From contig NZ_ATUX01000005.1 of assembly GCF_000420425.1 (NCBI RefSeq), forward strand, positions 558,001-622,000: a DNA stretch of 64,000 nt, in the 5' to 3' direction. The notes beneath the pieces were generated by a model. It was not told the DNA's origin. It searched no databases and saw nothing but the letters and a program-made list of their open reading frames with translations. This stretch comes from Schaalia vaccimaxillae DSM 15804. Its GTDB lineage: Bacteria > Actinomycetota > Actinomycetes > Actinomycetales > Actinomycetaceae. Below are positions 15,458 to 24,072 of this stretch, one piece after another (the first letter of the stretch is position 1; every line of letters begins with the position of its first letter). The position numbers and the translations under genes were made by a program.

Positions 15458-15707
15458 CTCGAAACATTGGGCGTGGGCGCACCTCGTCCAACCTTTCTAA
15501 CCACTGTGGGGTTCGCGTGGTGACTTTCGCACGAAGATGCTCTATTTCGATCGCGGGCGCGGTCAAGCAGATTGGGGTGGAGGCTCCAAAGTCGCACATC
15601 GTTTCTTCTTTACACACGGTTCGAGTGTGTTCTCATCGCGTAGGGTCTATCCTGGTCTGTTCTGCCAATGCCGTCCAAATATTCACGCGATTAAGAAAGG
15701 AAACGCT

Positions 15708-16055
15708 ATGTTCCCCTGGTCTGAAAAGGTGTGGAAACCATCCGACAAAGCCTTCAAAGCGGCCCGCAAAGGCCGGGTCCACGCAGTGACCGTTCGCGTC
15801 GAATCGGTGCCTGTCTTGGATCAAGCTTGGCAGTCGCTCGGTGAAAAACTCAGCCGTGAAGACGAATTTCTTCTTGACGGGGGCTCATCCTTGTGCCGCC
15901 TAAATTCCCGCGAGGTCGAGATTGTCAGTGGGGGAGAGGACATGCTGGACTCCCTGAGCTGGACGGTCAATGTCACTTTTGCCCAGGCAGTGTCTGAATT
16001 AGATCCCTCCGCCACGATTGCTGTAGCCAGTGAGGGCAAAAACTCGGTGTCGTGA
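15708..16055 (+). CDS. Small conserved-looking hypothetical protein
   Basis: 115 aa from ATG 15708, with AAGAAAGGAAACGCT immediately upstream as ribosome site. The sequence is soluble and mixed, starting MFPWSEKVWKPSDKAFKAAR, with a GGGSSLCRLNSREVEIVSGGED-like central beta region given here by its ends (DGGSSL, SGGED). I recognise no domain. The gap upstream (15458-15707) contains no gene I can support. It precedes ddh by 127 bp on the same strand, but a separate promoter is likely. Confidence 0.65.
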   Translation: MFPWSEKVWKPSDKAFKAARKGRVHAVTVRVESVPVLDQAWQSLGEKLSREDEFLLDGGSSLCRLNSREVEIVSGGEDMLDSLSWTVNVTFAQAVSELDPSATIAVASEGKNSVS

Positions 16056-16182
16056 CTGTCACGGGTCGAGCCGTGAGATTGGTTGGGATTCGTGCCTACA
16101 TGAGGTTCACAATTGAAGCCGGTTGGGTAACCTCCAGGCGCACGGGCCTCGAAGGTTCGACATTCTCACAAAGGAGCAGACG

Positions 16183-17154
16183 ATGATCAGGATCGCGATC
16201 AATGGCTACGGCAATCTGGGCAGGGGAGTCGAACAAGCAGTAGCGAAGAATGCTGATCTTGAAGTCGTCGTCGTCTTCACGCGTCGCGATCCCGCCTCAG
16301 TCAAAACGCTCGGAGCACCCGTCGCACATTTGGACGAGGCCGCGCAGTGGGTGGACAAAGTAGATGTGTGCGTGAATTGTGGAGGATCTGCCACCGACCT
16401 TGTTGATCAAACCCCCGCCACAGCTCAACTCTTCAATGTTGTGGACTCTTTCGACACGCATGCTCGCATCCCCGAACACTTCGCCACCGTTGATGCTGCC
16501 GCCACTAAGGCCGGCCATGTTGCCCTTATTTCCGCCGGTTGGGACCCGGGCCTTTTCTCCATGCTGCGGGTGCTTGGTGAAGCCGTCCTGCCTGACGGGC
16601 AGTCCACCACTTTCTGGGGACCAGGCGTTTCGCAGGGCCACTCCGATGCACTACGCCGCATTGATGGCGTGGTTGATGCCAAGCAGTACACGCTTCCTGT
16701 TCCCGAGGCCGTCCAGGCCGTAAAGGACGGCACCGCCGGTGAACTAACCACCCGCCAAAAGCACACGCGCGACTGCTACGTCGTTGCTGCACAGGGCGCC
16801 GACCTCGAACAGATCGAGAAACAGATCGTGGAAATGCCGAATTACTTCGCTGACTATGACACCACCGTTCATTTCGTGTCAGCTGAAGAATTGGCCAGCG
16901 AACACTCGGGCATTCCTCACGGCGGCCAGGTTATTCGCCGAGGAACTACTTCTGAAGGCATTCACGAAACCATCGGCTACGAGCTAGCTTTGGATTCAAA
17001 CCCGGAGTTCACCGGTTCGGTGCTGGCAGCCGTGGCCAGGGCGGTTGCAAAAATGGCAGCTCGCGGTGAGTCTGGTGCGCGTACGGTCTTTGACGTGACT
17101 CTGGGTGATCTGTCGCACCGTAGTGCTGAGGATTTACGGGCGGGGAGCTTGTAA
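16183..17154 (+). CDS. ddh: meso-Diaminopimelate D-dehydrogenase
   Basis: NADPH-dependent enzyme that reductively aminates L-2-amino-6-ketopimelate to meso-diaminopimelate in one step, bypassing the acylation branch of the lysine/peptidoglycan pathway. The product (323 aa, family size about 320-326) starts with the Rossmann motif IRIAINGYGNLGRGVEQAV. It contains VVVVFTRRDP, CVNCGGSATDL, FNVVDSFDTHARIPEHF, SAGWDPGLFSMLRVLGEA, and GPGVSQGHSDALRRIDGV, which are typical Ddh segments. The start is set by AAGGAG upstream of ATG 16183. dapC and dapD of the succinylase route are also in this window, so both routes coexist, as in some corynebacteria. Confidence 0.95.
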   Translation: MIRIAINGYGNLGRGVEQAVAKNADLEVVVVFTRRDPASVKTLGAPVAHLDEAAQWVDKVDVCVNCGGSATDLVDQTPATAQLFNVVDSFDTHARIPEHFATVDAAATKAGHVALISAGWDPGLFSMLRVLGEAVLPDGQSTTFWGPGVSQGHSDALRRIDGVVDAKQYTLPVPEAVQAVKDGTAGELTTRQKHTRDCYVVAAQGADLEQIEKQIVEMPNYFADYDTTVHFVSAEELASEHSGIPHGGQVIRRGTTSEGIHETIGYELALDSNPEFTGSVLAAVARAVAKMAARGESGARTVFDVTLGDLSHRSAEDLRAGSL

Positions 17155-17256
17155 AGCATATTTGAGTGATGAGAATCGCTAATAGGAATGCTCTGGGCGA
17201 ATTCTGATAGAAGCTCTTGTTGTAGAGCTTAATGAGCTTCCGCTTGAGGGGTTTCT

Positions 17257-17295
17257 AGCATGAGGGACAGGCGAACCTCGCCTGTCCCTCATGCT
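17257..17295. terminator. Perfect 17-bp stem-loop downstream of ddh
   Basis: Arms 17257-17273 (agcatgagggacaggcg) and 17279-17295 with a 5-nt loop. It lies about 100 bp behind ddh. No long T run follows on either strand, so it could also be a protein-binding or RNA-stability element. Confidence 0.65.
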
Positions 17296-17370
17296 ATTGC
17301 TACATCGTGCGCCCCCCCTTGTCATGCCATGCATGAAGTGATGTTTGTGCAGCGGTGTATGGGTGCCAGC

Positions 17371-17404
17371 AAACAGGGTTTCATATGGGGAAACCCTGTT
17401 TTTT
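17371..17404 (+). terminator. Intrinsic terminator / possible attenuator before the catabolic operon
   Basis: An 11-bp stem (aaacagggttt 17371-17381 with 17391-17401) and a T run to 17404. It lies upstream of the operon promoter, so it more likely ends transcripts from the left than attenuates the operon. Confidence 0.8.
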
Positions 17405-17447
17405 GCGGAAAAATCTATGCGTTGAGCGTAGAAGCAAGGGGTGTGAA

Positions 17448-17462
17448 TGATCGGTTTGATCA
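17448..17462. promoter_or_regulatory. Operator candidate 1 (TGATC-N5-GATCA)
   Basis: Perfect inverted repeat TGATC-ggttt-GATCA, seven bases upstream of the TTGACA at 17469. A second site of the same architecture lies downstream of the promoter. Confidence 0.6.
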
Positions 17463-17468
17463 AATAGG

Positions 17469-17497
17469 TTGACATCTGTGATGGAATCGCTCAAAAT
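17469..17497 (+). promoter_or_regulatory. Sigma-70-type promoter candidate of the catabolic operon
   Basis: TTGACA at 17469-17474, 17-nt spacing, then CAAAAT at 17492-17497 (4 of 6 with TATAAT), followed by AT-rich sequence. It lies about 90 bp upstream of the transporter start and between the two GATC-N5-GATC repeats. Confidence 0.55.
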
Positions 17498-17503
17498 AAT
17501 TTA

Positions 17504-17520
17504 TAGATCTGATTGATCTA
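17504..17520. promoter_or_regulatory. Operator candidate 2 (TAGATC-N5-GATCTA)
   Basis: Perfect inverted repeat TAGATC-tgatt-GATCTA just behind the -10 element; its centre is 57 bp from operator candidate 1. Two sites around one promoter suit repression by the DeoR protein encoded in the operon. Confidence 0.65.
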
Positions 17521-17584
17521 ATCACATGTGTGCGTGTGAGTAATTGGCCTTTTCTTGCGAGAGCTTTGGTACAAGGAGGTATCA

Positions 17585-18907
17585 ATGTCAACTCAGTTTT
17601 CTGCGCGAACCGCGCATTCTCGTGCCACGAATTGGCGATGGGTCGTAGCTGTTGCTTGTGCTCTCGGACTTGCGATTAACTACATCGACCGCTCAGCAAT
17701 ATCCGTCTCTCTGCCGTACATGACAGAGGACTTTCATCTGTCTGCTGCTGAACAAGGGTGGATCCTCTCAGCTTTCTCATGGTCCTACGCTCTGATGCAG
17801 ATTCCTGCAGGGTCGCTTATCGATAAATTCGGCGAGCGTGTCATGTTCGGAATGGCAGTCTTCGTTTGGTCGGTCTGCACGGGCGCCACTTTCTTGGCCA
17901 ACTCCTTTGCAGTGCTGTTCGGACTGCGGCTGGGGCTTGGAATCGGAGAAGCTGGAGCCTATCCTGCATCCGCAAAAACCATTTCTCGGTGGTTCCCTCA
18001 AAGAGAACGTGCACGAGCAACCTCCGTCTACGACTCTGGCGCGCGCATTGGTTCAGCACTAGCCACTCCTGTGATCGCCGGAATTATCGGCCTGTGGGGC
18101 TGGCACTACGTCTTTATTATCGCCGGTGCACTAGGTATTCTCTGGGCGATCGGATGGTGGGCGCTATACCGTCGGCCAGAACTATTCAATGGTCTTTCCG
18201 AGGGTGAACTCGCAATTATTAACGAGGATCGTAAAGACGAGATAACAACAGCGGGTCCAGCAGATGAAGCAGCAATCCCAGTTCTAACTCTGCTCAAGAA
18301 ACGAGCTGTTTGGGCAATGATGCTTGGGTTCTTCTGCGTGAACTTTGCAGTGACCTTCTTCCTGACGTGGTTCCCTACTTATCTAGTTCAGGAACGTGGA
18401 TTTGACCTTCTCAAACTTGGTATTTTCGGTGCTATACCACCTATCTGCTCAATCATCGGTTCATGGGCGGGTGGCCTAATTGGTGACATGCTTTTGAAGA
18501 AAGGATGGGAACTGACACGCATTCGAAAGACATGCCTCGTAACAGGAATGCTCTTAACTTCGGTAATCGGCGTCGCCGCATTTGTGCCAACAGCGGCCCA
18601 GGCATTGACATTGATGTCGGTCTCCTACTTTGGTTCGGCATTCACAATCGTGACCATCTGGTGCTTGCCTGGTGATTTCGTTCCCACTTCGACAGTCGGA
18701 GTTCTTGGCGGTACACAAAACTTCTTCTCCAACATTGGCTCAGCACTAAACCCGATCGTCATTGGAGCAATCTATGGCGTTACCGGGACATTTGGATTGC
18801 CGTTAGCTCTTTCTGGAGTTGTTTGCCTCGTCGGTGCATTGATCTTCGCATTTATGCTCCCCAAGGTTGAGCAGATTGACTTCTCTCGAGATCTGCAAAA
18901 CCTGTGA
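17585..18907 (+). CDS. MFS transporter, anion:cation symporter (hexuronate/sugar-acid) type
   Basis: 440 aa with 12 predicted membrane helices. The ACS-family signature appears in the first helices (GLAINYIDRSAISVSLPYM), followed by the loop 2-3 motif GSLIDKFGERV and GEAGAYPASAKTISRWFP, typical of ExuT/DgoT/GarP-like sugar-acid importers. ATG 17585 has an excellent AAGGAGGTATCA upstream. It is the first gene of a five-gene operon with a regulator, dehydrogenase, aldolase and kinase, so it should import the operon's substrate. The family points to a sugar acid, the downstream enzymes to a polyol or sugar; the substrate cannot be fixed from sequence. Confidence 0.9.
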   Translation: MSTQFSARTAHSRATNWRWVVAVACALGLAINYIDRSAISVSLPYMTEDFHLSAAEQGWILSAFSWSYALMQIPAGSLIDKFGERVMFGMAVFVWSVCTGATFLANSFAVLFGLRLGLGIGEAGAYPASAKTISRWFPQRERARATSVYDSGARIGSALATPVIAGIIGLWGWHYVFIIAGALGILWAIGWWALYRRPELFNGLSEGELAIINEDRKDEITTAGPADEAAIPVLTLLKKRAVWAMMLGFFCVNFAVTFFLTWFPTYLVQERGFDLLKLGIFGAIPPICSIIGSWAGGLIGDMLLKKGWELTRIRKTCLVTGMLLTSVIGVAAFVPTAAQALTLMSVSYFGSAFTIVTIWCLPGDFVPTSTVGVLGGTQNFFSNIGSALNPIVIGAIYGVTGTFGLPLALSGVVCLVGALIFAFMLPKVEQIDFSRDLQNL

Positions 18908-18945
18908 TTCGCACTGCTGGCAACGATCGAACTCTGGAGGTAGCT

Positions 18946-19824
18946 ATGCTTCAAATGGCAAGTGCAGCTTACGGAGGAAATATAGTGTTGCCCAGCATCC
19001 GCAGTGACGAATACGACGAGCGCATCACAAAAGGAGATCGGCGTCGAACCAGGCTGGTTGAGCTACTGAGAGACGACGAGACGAAACGTTCGTCGGTCAA
19101 TGAGCTAGCTGAGGTTCTCGGAGTTTCGGTTGCCACGATTCGGCGTGATCTGGCTTCTCTTGAAAAAGATGACATCGTCTCTCGTACTTATGGCGGCGCA
19201 GCGCTCGCTCCCGCCAAAGCAGAACTTTCGATGGCCCAACGGCAAATTAGTCACGCACATCAGAAAACCGCGATAGCTAGAAAAGCTGTTGCTCTCATCA
19301 ACGAAGGAGACTTAGTCATTCTTGATGCAGGCTCGACTGCGGAGCGCATCGCAAGTCTTTTCAATAACCGTTTTGAAATGAGCGTTGTCACGAACGGTAT
19401 CCGTTGTATCAATGAGTTGGTCCATCAGGACCAGGTTCACGTCCTCGTCCTTGGAGGAAATCTTAGAGGTATCAACGAGACGATCTGTGGAGCTGATGCT
19501 GAGCTAACCCTGTCACGGATCTTTGGACGAATTGCATTCGTAGGTGCCGATGCAGTCGATCCATACAGAGGAGTGGCATCAAGAACATATGACCAGTCCC
19601 GTCTCAAAGCGCTGATGCTCAGGCAAGCACAGGAGGTTTATGTCATCGCTGATTCCAGCAAAATTGGCCAAACGCCCGATCTGCCTTACTGGGCTCCGCT
19701 TCCCCCACACTGGGGCCTGATTACTGACTCTGGCGCGGACCCGAACGCGCTCGCAGACCTTGAGGCTCGTGGAGCTTCAATCATCGTCTGCGAAAGTGAC
19801 TACCAAAGGAATACATATGGCTGA
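18946..19824 (+). CDS. DeoR-family transcriptional repressor
   Basis: 292 aa. The N-terminal DeoR HTH is near residues 40-75 (SSVNELAEVLGVSVATIRRD, then LEKDDIVSRTYGGA, the hallmark hinge). The C-terminal DeoRC sensor domain binds a phosphorylated sugar (DAGSTAERIA, VVTNGIRCINEL, LGGNLRG, FVGADAVDPYRGVAS). I chose ATG 18946 with GGAGG at 18936-18940; a GTG at 18904 would overlap the transporter end. It lies inside the operon it probably controls through the paired GATC-N5-GATC sites, with a phosphorylated intermediate made by the downstream kinase as likely inducer. Confidence 0.93.
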   Translation: MLQMASAAYGGNIVLPSIRSDEYDERITKGDRRRTRLVELLRDDETKRSSVNELAEVLGVSVATIRRDLASLEKDDIVSRTYGGAALAPAKAELSMAQRQISHAHQKTAIARKAVALINEGDLVILDAGSTAERIASLFNNRFEMSVVTNGIRCINELVHQDQVHVLVLGGNLRGINETICGADAELTLSRIFGRIAFVGADAVDPYRGVASRTYDQSRLKALMLRQAQEVYVIADSSKIGQTPDLPYWAPLPPHWGLITDSGADPNALADLEARGASIIVCESDYQRNTYG

Positions 19825-20860
19825 GACAATGAAGAAAGCTATCCTCTACGCCCCCAACGACATGCGGATTGAGGAGGTTGCAAAGCCAGATCTCGAGCCT
19901 GGAGACGTGCTTGTCAAGGTTACTGCGGCTCTGCTGTGTGGTACCGATGTGCGGATCTATACCGGTACAAAAACTCGGAATGTTACTCTCCCATCAACTC
20001 TCGGGCATGAATTCGCTGGAGAAGTTGTTGACGTTAACGGCGAATTACCTGAAGGTGTCTCCATGGGGGATCAGGTTTGCATTTACCCTTTGGTCGCGTG
20101 CGGGCAGTGCTCAGCATGCCGCAAAGGCCACCCGAATATTTGTCGTCAGAGAGTCGCGTTTGGCTACCAGCTCGATGGGGGACTGTCACAATATGTTCGA
20201 ATCCCGGCAGAGGCCAGACAAAATCTCATACCCATCAATAATGTCTCGGCTCTTGAAGCCGCAATCGTTGAGCCTGTATCCTGTGCTTTGAACGGGCAGA
20301 ACCTTGCTAAAGTAGCGAACGCAGAAACTGTCCTCGTAGCAGGAGCGGGGCCGCTTGGCCTGATACATATTCGGTTGGCAAAAGCGCAAGGAGTGGCGAA
20401 GGTCATTTCAGTCGAGCCTAATCTTGGTCGGCATGAAATTGCACGCGAATCCGGTGCTGATCTGGTTCTCGCTCCCAGCGATGACATCGCTGACCGGATT
20501 CGAGAGTTTAGCCCAGATGGCATCGATGTAGTGATCATGGCAATCGGTCGTGCTGATGCGATGACTCCGTATTTGGGAGTTCTTGCTCCAGGAGCTCGTA
20601 TATCTGTGTTTGCAGGGTTTAACTCGGAAGCGCGCCTCGAATTTATTGCTAACGATATTCACTACAACGAATATGAAATTGTGGGTGCCTCATCCTGCCG
20701 ACTAGAAAATTTCCAGCAGGTTGCCCCCATGATCAATGAGGGGCGACTCAAAGTTGCTGACCTGATTGGTACCCAGCTGCCGCTCGAGTGCGCAAGTGAA
20801 GCCATTGATCTTGCGGCATCAGGCTCAGACATGCGCGTTGGCGTCAACGTGTGGGCCTAA
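19817..20860 (+). CDS. Zinc-dependent medium-chain dehydrogenase (sorbitol/threonine dehydrogenase-like)
   Basis: 347 aa NAD(P)-dependent alcohol dehydrogenase. The catalytic zinc site is C-G-T-D at LLCGTDVRIYTG with the GHEFAGEV His-Glu pair. The structural zinc cysteines are in CGQCSACRKGHPNIC. The Rossmann fold is VLVAGAGPLGLIHIRLAKAQG. ATG 19817 overlaps the deoR stop by 8 bp and has AAAGGA upstream, so translation is coupled. In the operon it probably oxidises a polyol, or reduces or oxidises a sugar, to the ketose used by the FGGY kinase. Exact substrate unknown. Confidence 0.92.
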   Translation: MAETMKKAILYAPNDMRIEEVAKPDLEPGDVLVKVTAALLCGTDVRIYTGTKTRNVTLPSTLGHEFAGEVVDVNGELPEGVSMGDQVCIYPLVACGQCSACRKGHPNICRQRVAFGYQLDGGLSQYVRIPAEARQNLIPINNVSALEAAIVEPVSCALNGQNLAKVANAETVLVAGAGPLGLIHIRLAKAQGVAKVISVEPNLGRHEIARESGADLVLAPSDDIADRIREFSPDGIDVVIMAIGRADAMTPYLGVLAPGARISVFAGFNSEARLEFIANDIHYNEYEIVGASSCRLENFQQVAPMINEGRLKVADLIGTQLPLECASEAIDLAASGSDMRVGVNVWA

Positions 20861-20991
20861 TCTCCGGCAGATTGCAAACTATCAGCCTCTCATTTCACTA
20901 CCGAAAAGCTGCTGAACATTCATGGGCTGATTCAGCACACCCATTTTCCAGCTAGGCCTTTCCTAGCTTCTACATCAAGGAGAAAGACACT

Positions 20992-21819
20992 ATGTCCGTA
21001 TACTCGATCAATCCGGTTGGAACTTCATCTGCTCTTGGGCGTCAACTCAGGCTGCGTCGTCTGCTTGGTGACGATGGGCGAATGATGTCAGTTGCGCTAG
21101 ATCAGGCTGTTCCCCGTGGCGTTGCTCCTCGTCTTGCGGATATCAAAAATACCTTCGACCGTATCGTTGATGGCGAACCTGACGCTTTCACCGTCTTTAA
21201 GGGCATCGCAGGTCACCTCCTGTGGGACAACGACGTCAAGATTCCTCTCATCATCAAGGGCTCTACCTTCTGCGTTGACTTCCACCTCACTTATGACGCC
21301 ACTGTAGGAAACGTGCATGATGCGATTCGTCTGGGTGCTGATGCGTTAGCAATCGGAATTTCTGCCGGTTCAGAAAACCAAGTGGCTATGTTGGAAATGA
21401 TGTCGGCAACGACAGAGGAAGCTCATAAGTGGGGTATTCCCGTCATCTGCCATGCCTATCCTTCTGGTGAACTGTGGGGTGACCGCAAAGGATCCACTGA
21501 GTCCGTGATTTACGCAGCCCGTGCAGCTGCTGAATGCGGTACCGATATTGTCAAGACCTGGTACACCGGTTCTGCTGAGGAATTCAAGAAGGTCGTTGAC
21601 GCTGTGCCCACCCCTGTTGTTGCGGCAGGAGGTGCGCCTGCACCTAAGCCGATCAACGTCTTGGAACAAGCTTCCGCAGTCATGGAAGCGGGGGGTGTTG
21701 GTATGACCTGTGGTCGCAACATTTGGCAGGCTGAAGATCCCGCAAAAATGGTGCGGGCACTTAGTGCCGTTGTTCATGACGGCGTTACTCCGACTGAGGC
21801 AGCAAAGCTTCTTGACTGA
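20992..21819 (+). CDS. Class I aldolase of the DeoC/LacD/DhnA-type family
   Basis: 275 aa TIM-barrel aldolase. The Schiff-base lysine is probably K188 (TDIVKTWYTG). Early DQAVPRG and the phosphate-binding end (VVAAGGAPAP, then GGVGMTCGRNIW) match the FbaB/LsrF/DhnA family. It is preceded by a 131-bp gap without a gene and a good ribosome site (AAGGAGAAAG). Its place after a dehydrogenase and before a sugar kinase suggests it splits a ketose phosphate into dihydroxyacetone phosphate and an aldehyde. The LsrF-like resemblance raises the AI-2 pathway, but the rest of that system is absent. Confidence 0.88.
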   Translation: MSVYSINPVGTSSALGRQLRLRRLLGDDGRMMSVALDQAVPRGVAPRLADIKNTFDRIVDGEPDAFTVFKGIAGHLLWDNDVKIPLIIKGSTFCVDFHLTYDATVGNVHDAIRLGADALAIGISAGSENQVAMLEMMSATTEEAHKWGIPVICHAYPSGELWGDRKGSTESVIYAARAAAECGTDIVKTWYTGSAEEFKKVVDAVPTPVVAAGGAPAPKPINVLEQASAVMEAGGVGMTCGRNIWQAEDPAKMVRALSAVVHDGVTPTEAAKLLD

Positions 21820-21859
21820 CCGTATGACCTGAAAAATTGAGAAGACCGGGAGTTCAAAG

Positions 21860-23320
21860 ATGAGCACCTTTGTTGGAATTGATCTGGGTACATCAGCAAC
21901 CAAAGTGGTTGTTATCGATCATGACGGGAACGTTCTTGGGCGGGCGCGGTGTGCCCATCCGAACTCCCGGTCTGCTCAGTTGGGCCGAGTCGATCCTGAA
22001 GCTTGGAAAGAATCTATTTCTCAGGCGTTAGCTCAACTCCATCCGCTTGTGTCCCAAGCTGATGGCGTTGGAATTGATGTGCATTGTCCGGTTATCGTGC
22101 CGCTTGATCAACACGGACGGGCATGTGGCCTTGGAGTCGTATGGGATAACTCAGTACTCAATTACTTTTTCAATCAATACTCGGATCAGCGTTCAGCCGA
22201 GGCTATTGCAGCAACTGGTAACCACCCTTCTCAATCTACTTTCATTGCGTTGGCATATCCGTATCTCGAGCATCGTGATATCTCCACATTTGAAGCCATG
22301 GCTACGTTTGGTATGGCGGGTACATGGCTTGGATCCCTTCTTACGGGACAAATGGCTGTGGATCCCACCCAGGCCTCCTACTCGGGCATCTTTAATACCC
22401 TTGAGCCTGAAAAAGGATGGATTGACGAAACTGTGGAACTGCTCGGTATTCGTCCAGAGGTGCTCCCTGCCGTCAAACACTCGGTTGATATCCTTGGGCA
22501 GGTTTCTCATGAAGCAGCAGAAACCTTCGGCCTACCCGCAGGAATTCCAGTGTCTGTGGGATCCGCTGACACTCCGGCGGCATCCTATGCATTGGGAACA
22601 AAGCCAGGGACAAAACCTTTCTTCATCATGGGTACGACCCATGTGATCAATTCGTGCTTGTCAACTCCTGATCTAAGAGCGACAGCTTTACAACGTTGCG
22701 GCAACGAACCGGGCCAGTGGCTGATCAATGGCGTCACCAACGGTGGTGATGCACTGTCAACGGGCGCTCTTCTCTGCGGATTTGGTATTGCGGGGGCAGG
22801 GGTCGCTGAGATGATTGATACCGCGTTCAATATCTCTTGGGATGAAGCAGTCGTGGCGCCTTATTTCATCCCCCACGTCATGAGAGAGCGAGGGCCTCTC
22901 TGGTTTGAAAGACCCTGTGCAAATATCGTCGGAATCACTAGAGATATGAATCGAGCTCAGGTAGCGCGAGCAATTGTGGATGGTGTCTTATTGGTCGACA
23001 GGATGGTGCTCAATTCTTGTGTTCCTAAAGATTCTGGTTCGATCTACCTAACCGGTGCTTTTGGGGCAGATGAGGCATTTCCGCAGATGCTTGCAGATAT
23101 TTTGAATGCCGACCTTGACTTGGTGGATGAGTCATACCTGCCGGCGATCGGTGCAGCGAGTATGTGTGGGAAAACTGTCGCCCAGTCTGTTCTGCCCGAA
23201 ATTGCTTCGCGACGGGTTAGCCCACGCTCCGAGTGGGTTTCGGTGAACGATGCGCGCTGGGATGTGTTCCGTACAACATGGATGAATGTGACAGGTCGGG
23301 ATTTACTTCCGGAGATCTAG
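21860..23320 (+). CDS. FGGY-family carbohydrate kinase (xylulokinase-like)
   Basis: 486 aa, the usual size. The N-terminal ATPase fold starts VGIDLGTSATKVVVIDHDGNV; the sugar-binding region includes GVGIDVHCP and VVWDNS; the C-terminal domain has MGTTHVINS, NGVTNGGDALS and LTGAFGADEAFPQML with late GAAS. It begins 41 bp behind the aldolase and ends the operon. It should phosphorylate the ketose formed by the dehydrogenase, and the product would feed the aldolase and perhaps induce the DeoR regulator. Kinases of this family act on xylulose, ribulose, fuculose, erythritol and others, so specificity is open. Confidence 0.92.
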   Translation: MSTFVGIDLGTSATKVVVIDHDGNVLGRARCAHPNSRSAQLGRVDPEAWKESISQALAQLHPLVSQADGVGIDVHCPVIVPLDQHGRACGLGVVWDNSVLNYFFNQYSDQRSAEAIAATGNHPSQSTFIALAYPYLEHRDISTFEAMATFGMAGTWLGSLLTGQMAVDPTQASYSGIFNTLEPEKGWIDETVELLGIRPEVLPAVKHSVDILGQVSHEAAETFGLPAGIPVSVGSADTPAASYALGTKPGTKPFFIMGTTHVINSCLSTPDLRATALQRCGNEPGQWLINGVTNGGDALSTGALLCGFGIAGAGVAEMIDTAFNISWDEAVVAPYFIPHVMRERGPLWFERPCANIVGITRDMNRAQVARAIVDGVLLVDRMVLNSCVPKDSGSIYLTGAFGADEAFPQMLADILNADLDLVDESYLPAIGAASMCGKTVAQSVLPEIASRRVSPRSEWVSVNDARWDVFRTTWMNVTGRDLLPEI

Positions 23321-23332
23321 AAATCCGGATAC

Positions 23333-23905
23333 TTATTCCTTTTCCCCGCGTAGGCGCGGCACGGATGTTTTCTCAGGGTTGAAGCCAACTTTGCCCGCGT
23401 AGAAACTGCGAATGACGTCCATGTCGGTCTTCATGTCGCCGGTCAGCGTGTAGGTGGGGCCCCAACCGAAGGTCTTGGTTGCTGAATCGACGAACCCGAA
23501 TTGCAGCGGCACGTTCGCTTCTAAGGCGATCCGGTAGAAACCAGATTTCCAGTAGTCGCGCGGGCTTCGAGTGCCCTTGGGAGTAAGACACAGGGTAAAG
23601 GAGTTGCTAGCGCGGATGCGCTGCGTGATGGCGCCAACCATGCCATTGGCGTGATTGCGTTCAACTGCCACACCGCCAATCGACCGGATGAAGGGGCCGA
23701 GGATGGGTGCTTTAACGAGTGAATCTTTGACGAGGAATTGGAATTCTCGCCCTGCTTTCCACAGGGACACCGCCATGAATACGCCATCCCAATTCGACGT
23801 GTGTGGGGCGCCAATGATGATGACTTTATCGGGTAGGGGCTCAGAAACCATGGTCCACTTCGAGAGTGCCAAGTACGCGGTGGCGACAAGTTTCTTCAAT
23901 CCCAT
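23333..23905 (-). CDS. 1-acylglycerol-3-phosphate acyltransferase-like (PlsC family)
   Basis: 190 aa from ATG 23905, with GGAAGGG upstream. The family block I is APHTSNWDGVFMA (HX4D), block II FQFLVKDSL, and block III TPKGTRSPRDYWKSGFY, with a hydrophobic start. These membrane-associated enzymes transfer acyl chains to lysophosphatidate or related acceptors. It is convergent with the kinase gene and only 12 bp from its stop, so it is not part of that operon. The short length is typical of the actinobacterial branch whose acceptor is not established. Confidence 0.87.
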   Translation of the reverse strand: MGLKKLVATAYLALSKWTMVSEPLPDKVIIIGAPHTSNWDGVFMAVSLWKAGREFQFLVKDSLVKAPILGPFIRSIGGVAVERNHANGMVGAITQRIRASNSFTLCLTPKGTRSPRDYWKSGFYRIALEANVPLQFGFVDSATKTFGWGPTYTLTGDMKTDMDVIRSFYAGKVGFNPEKTSVPRLRGEKE

Positions 23906-24072
23906 TGGGTTCCCTTCCCATACATCCAACAATTGAGCAAAAATCTGTGTTCATCATGAACAGGATTCAGCTACATGCGGTTCGTTCGCTGACTGCCCCC
24001 GAATGCTATGCCATGCCTAGTGGCACCGGCACCTAACGTTTCTTGCTGAGTTCGGATATGGGTCCGAACTTC

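Noticed and set aside
17585-23320. AI-2 (Lsr) uptake and processing system, because of the FGGY kinase and LsrF-like aldolase
   Set aside because: No LsrACDB transporter, no LsrG, and a zinc dehydrogenase plus sugar-acid type MFS transporter point to ordinary carbohydrate catabolism.
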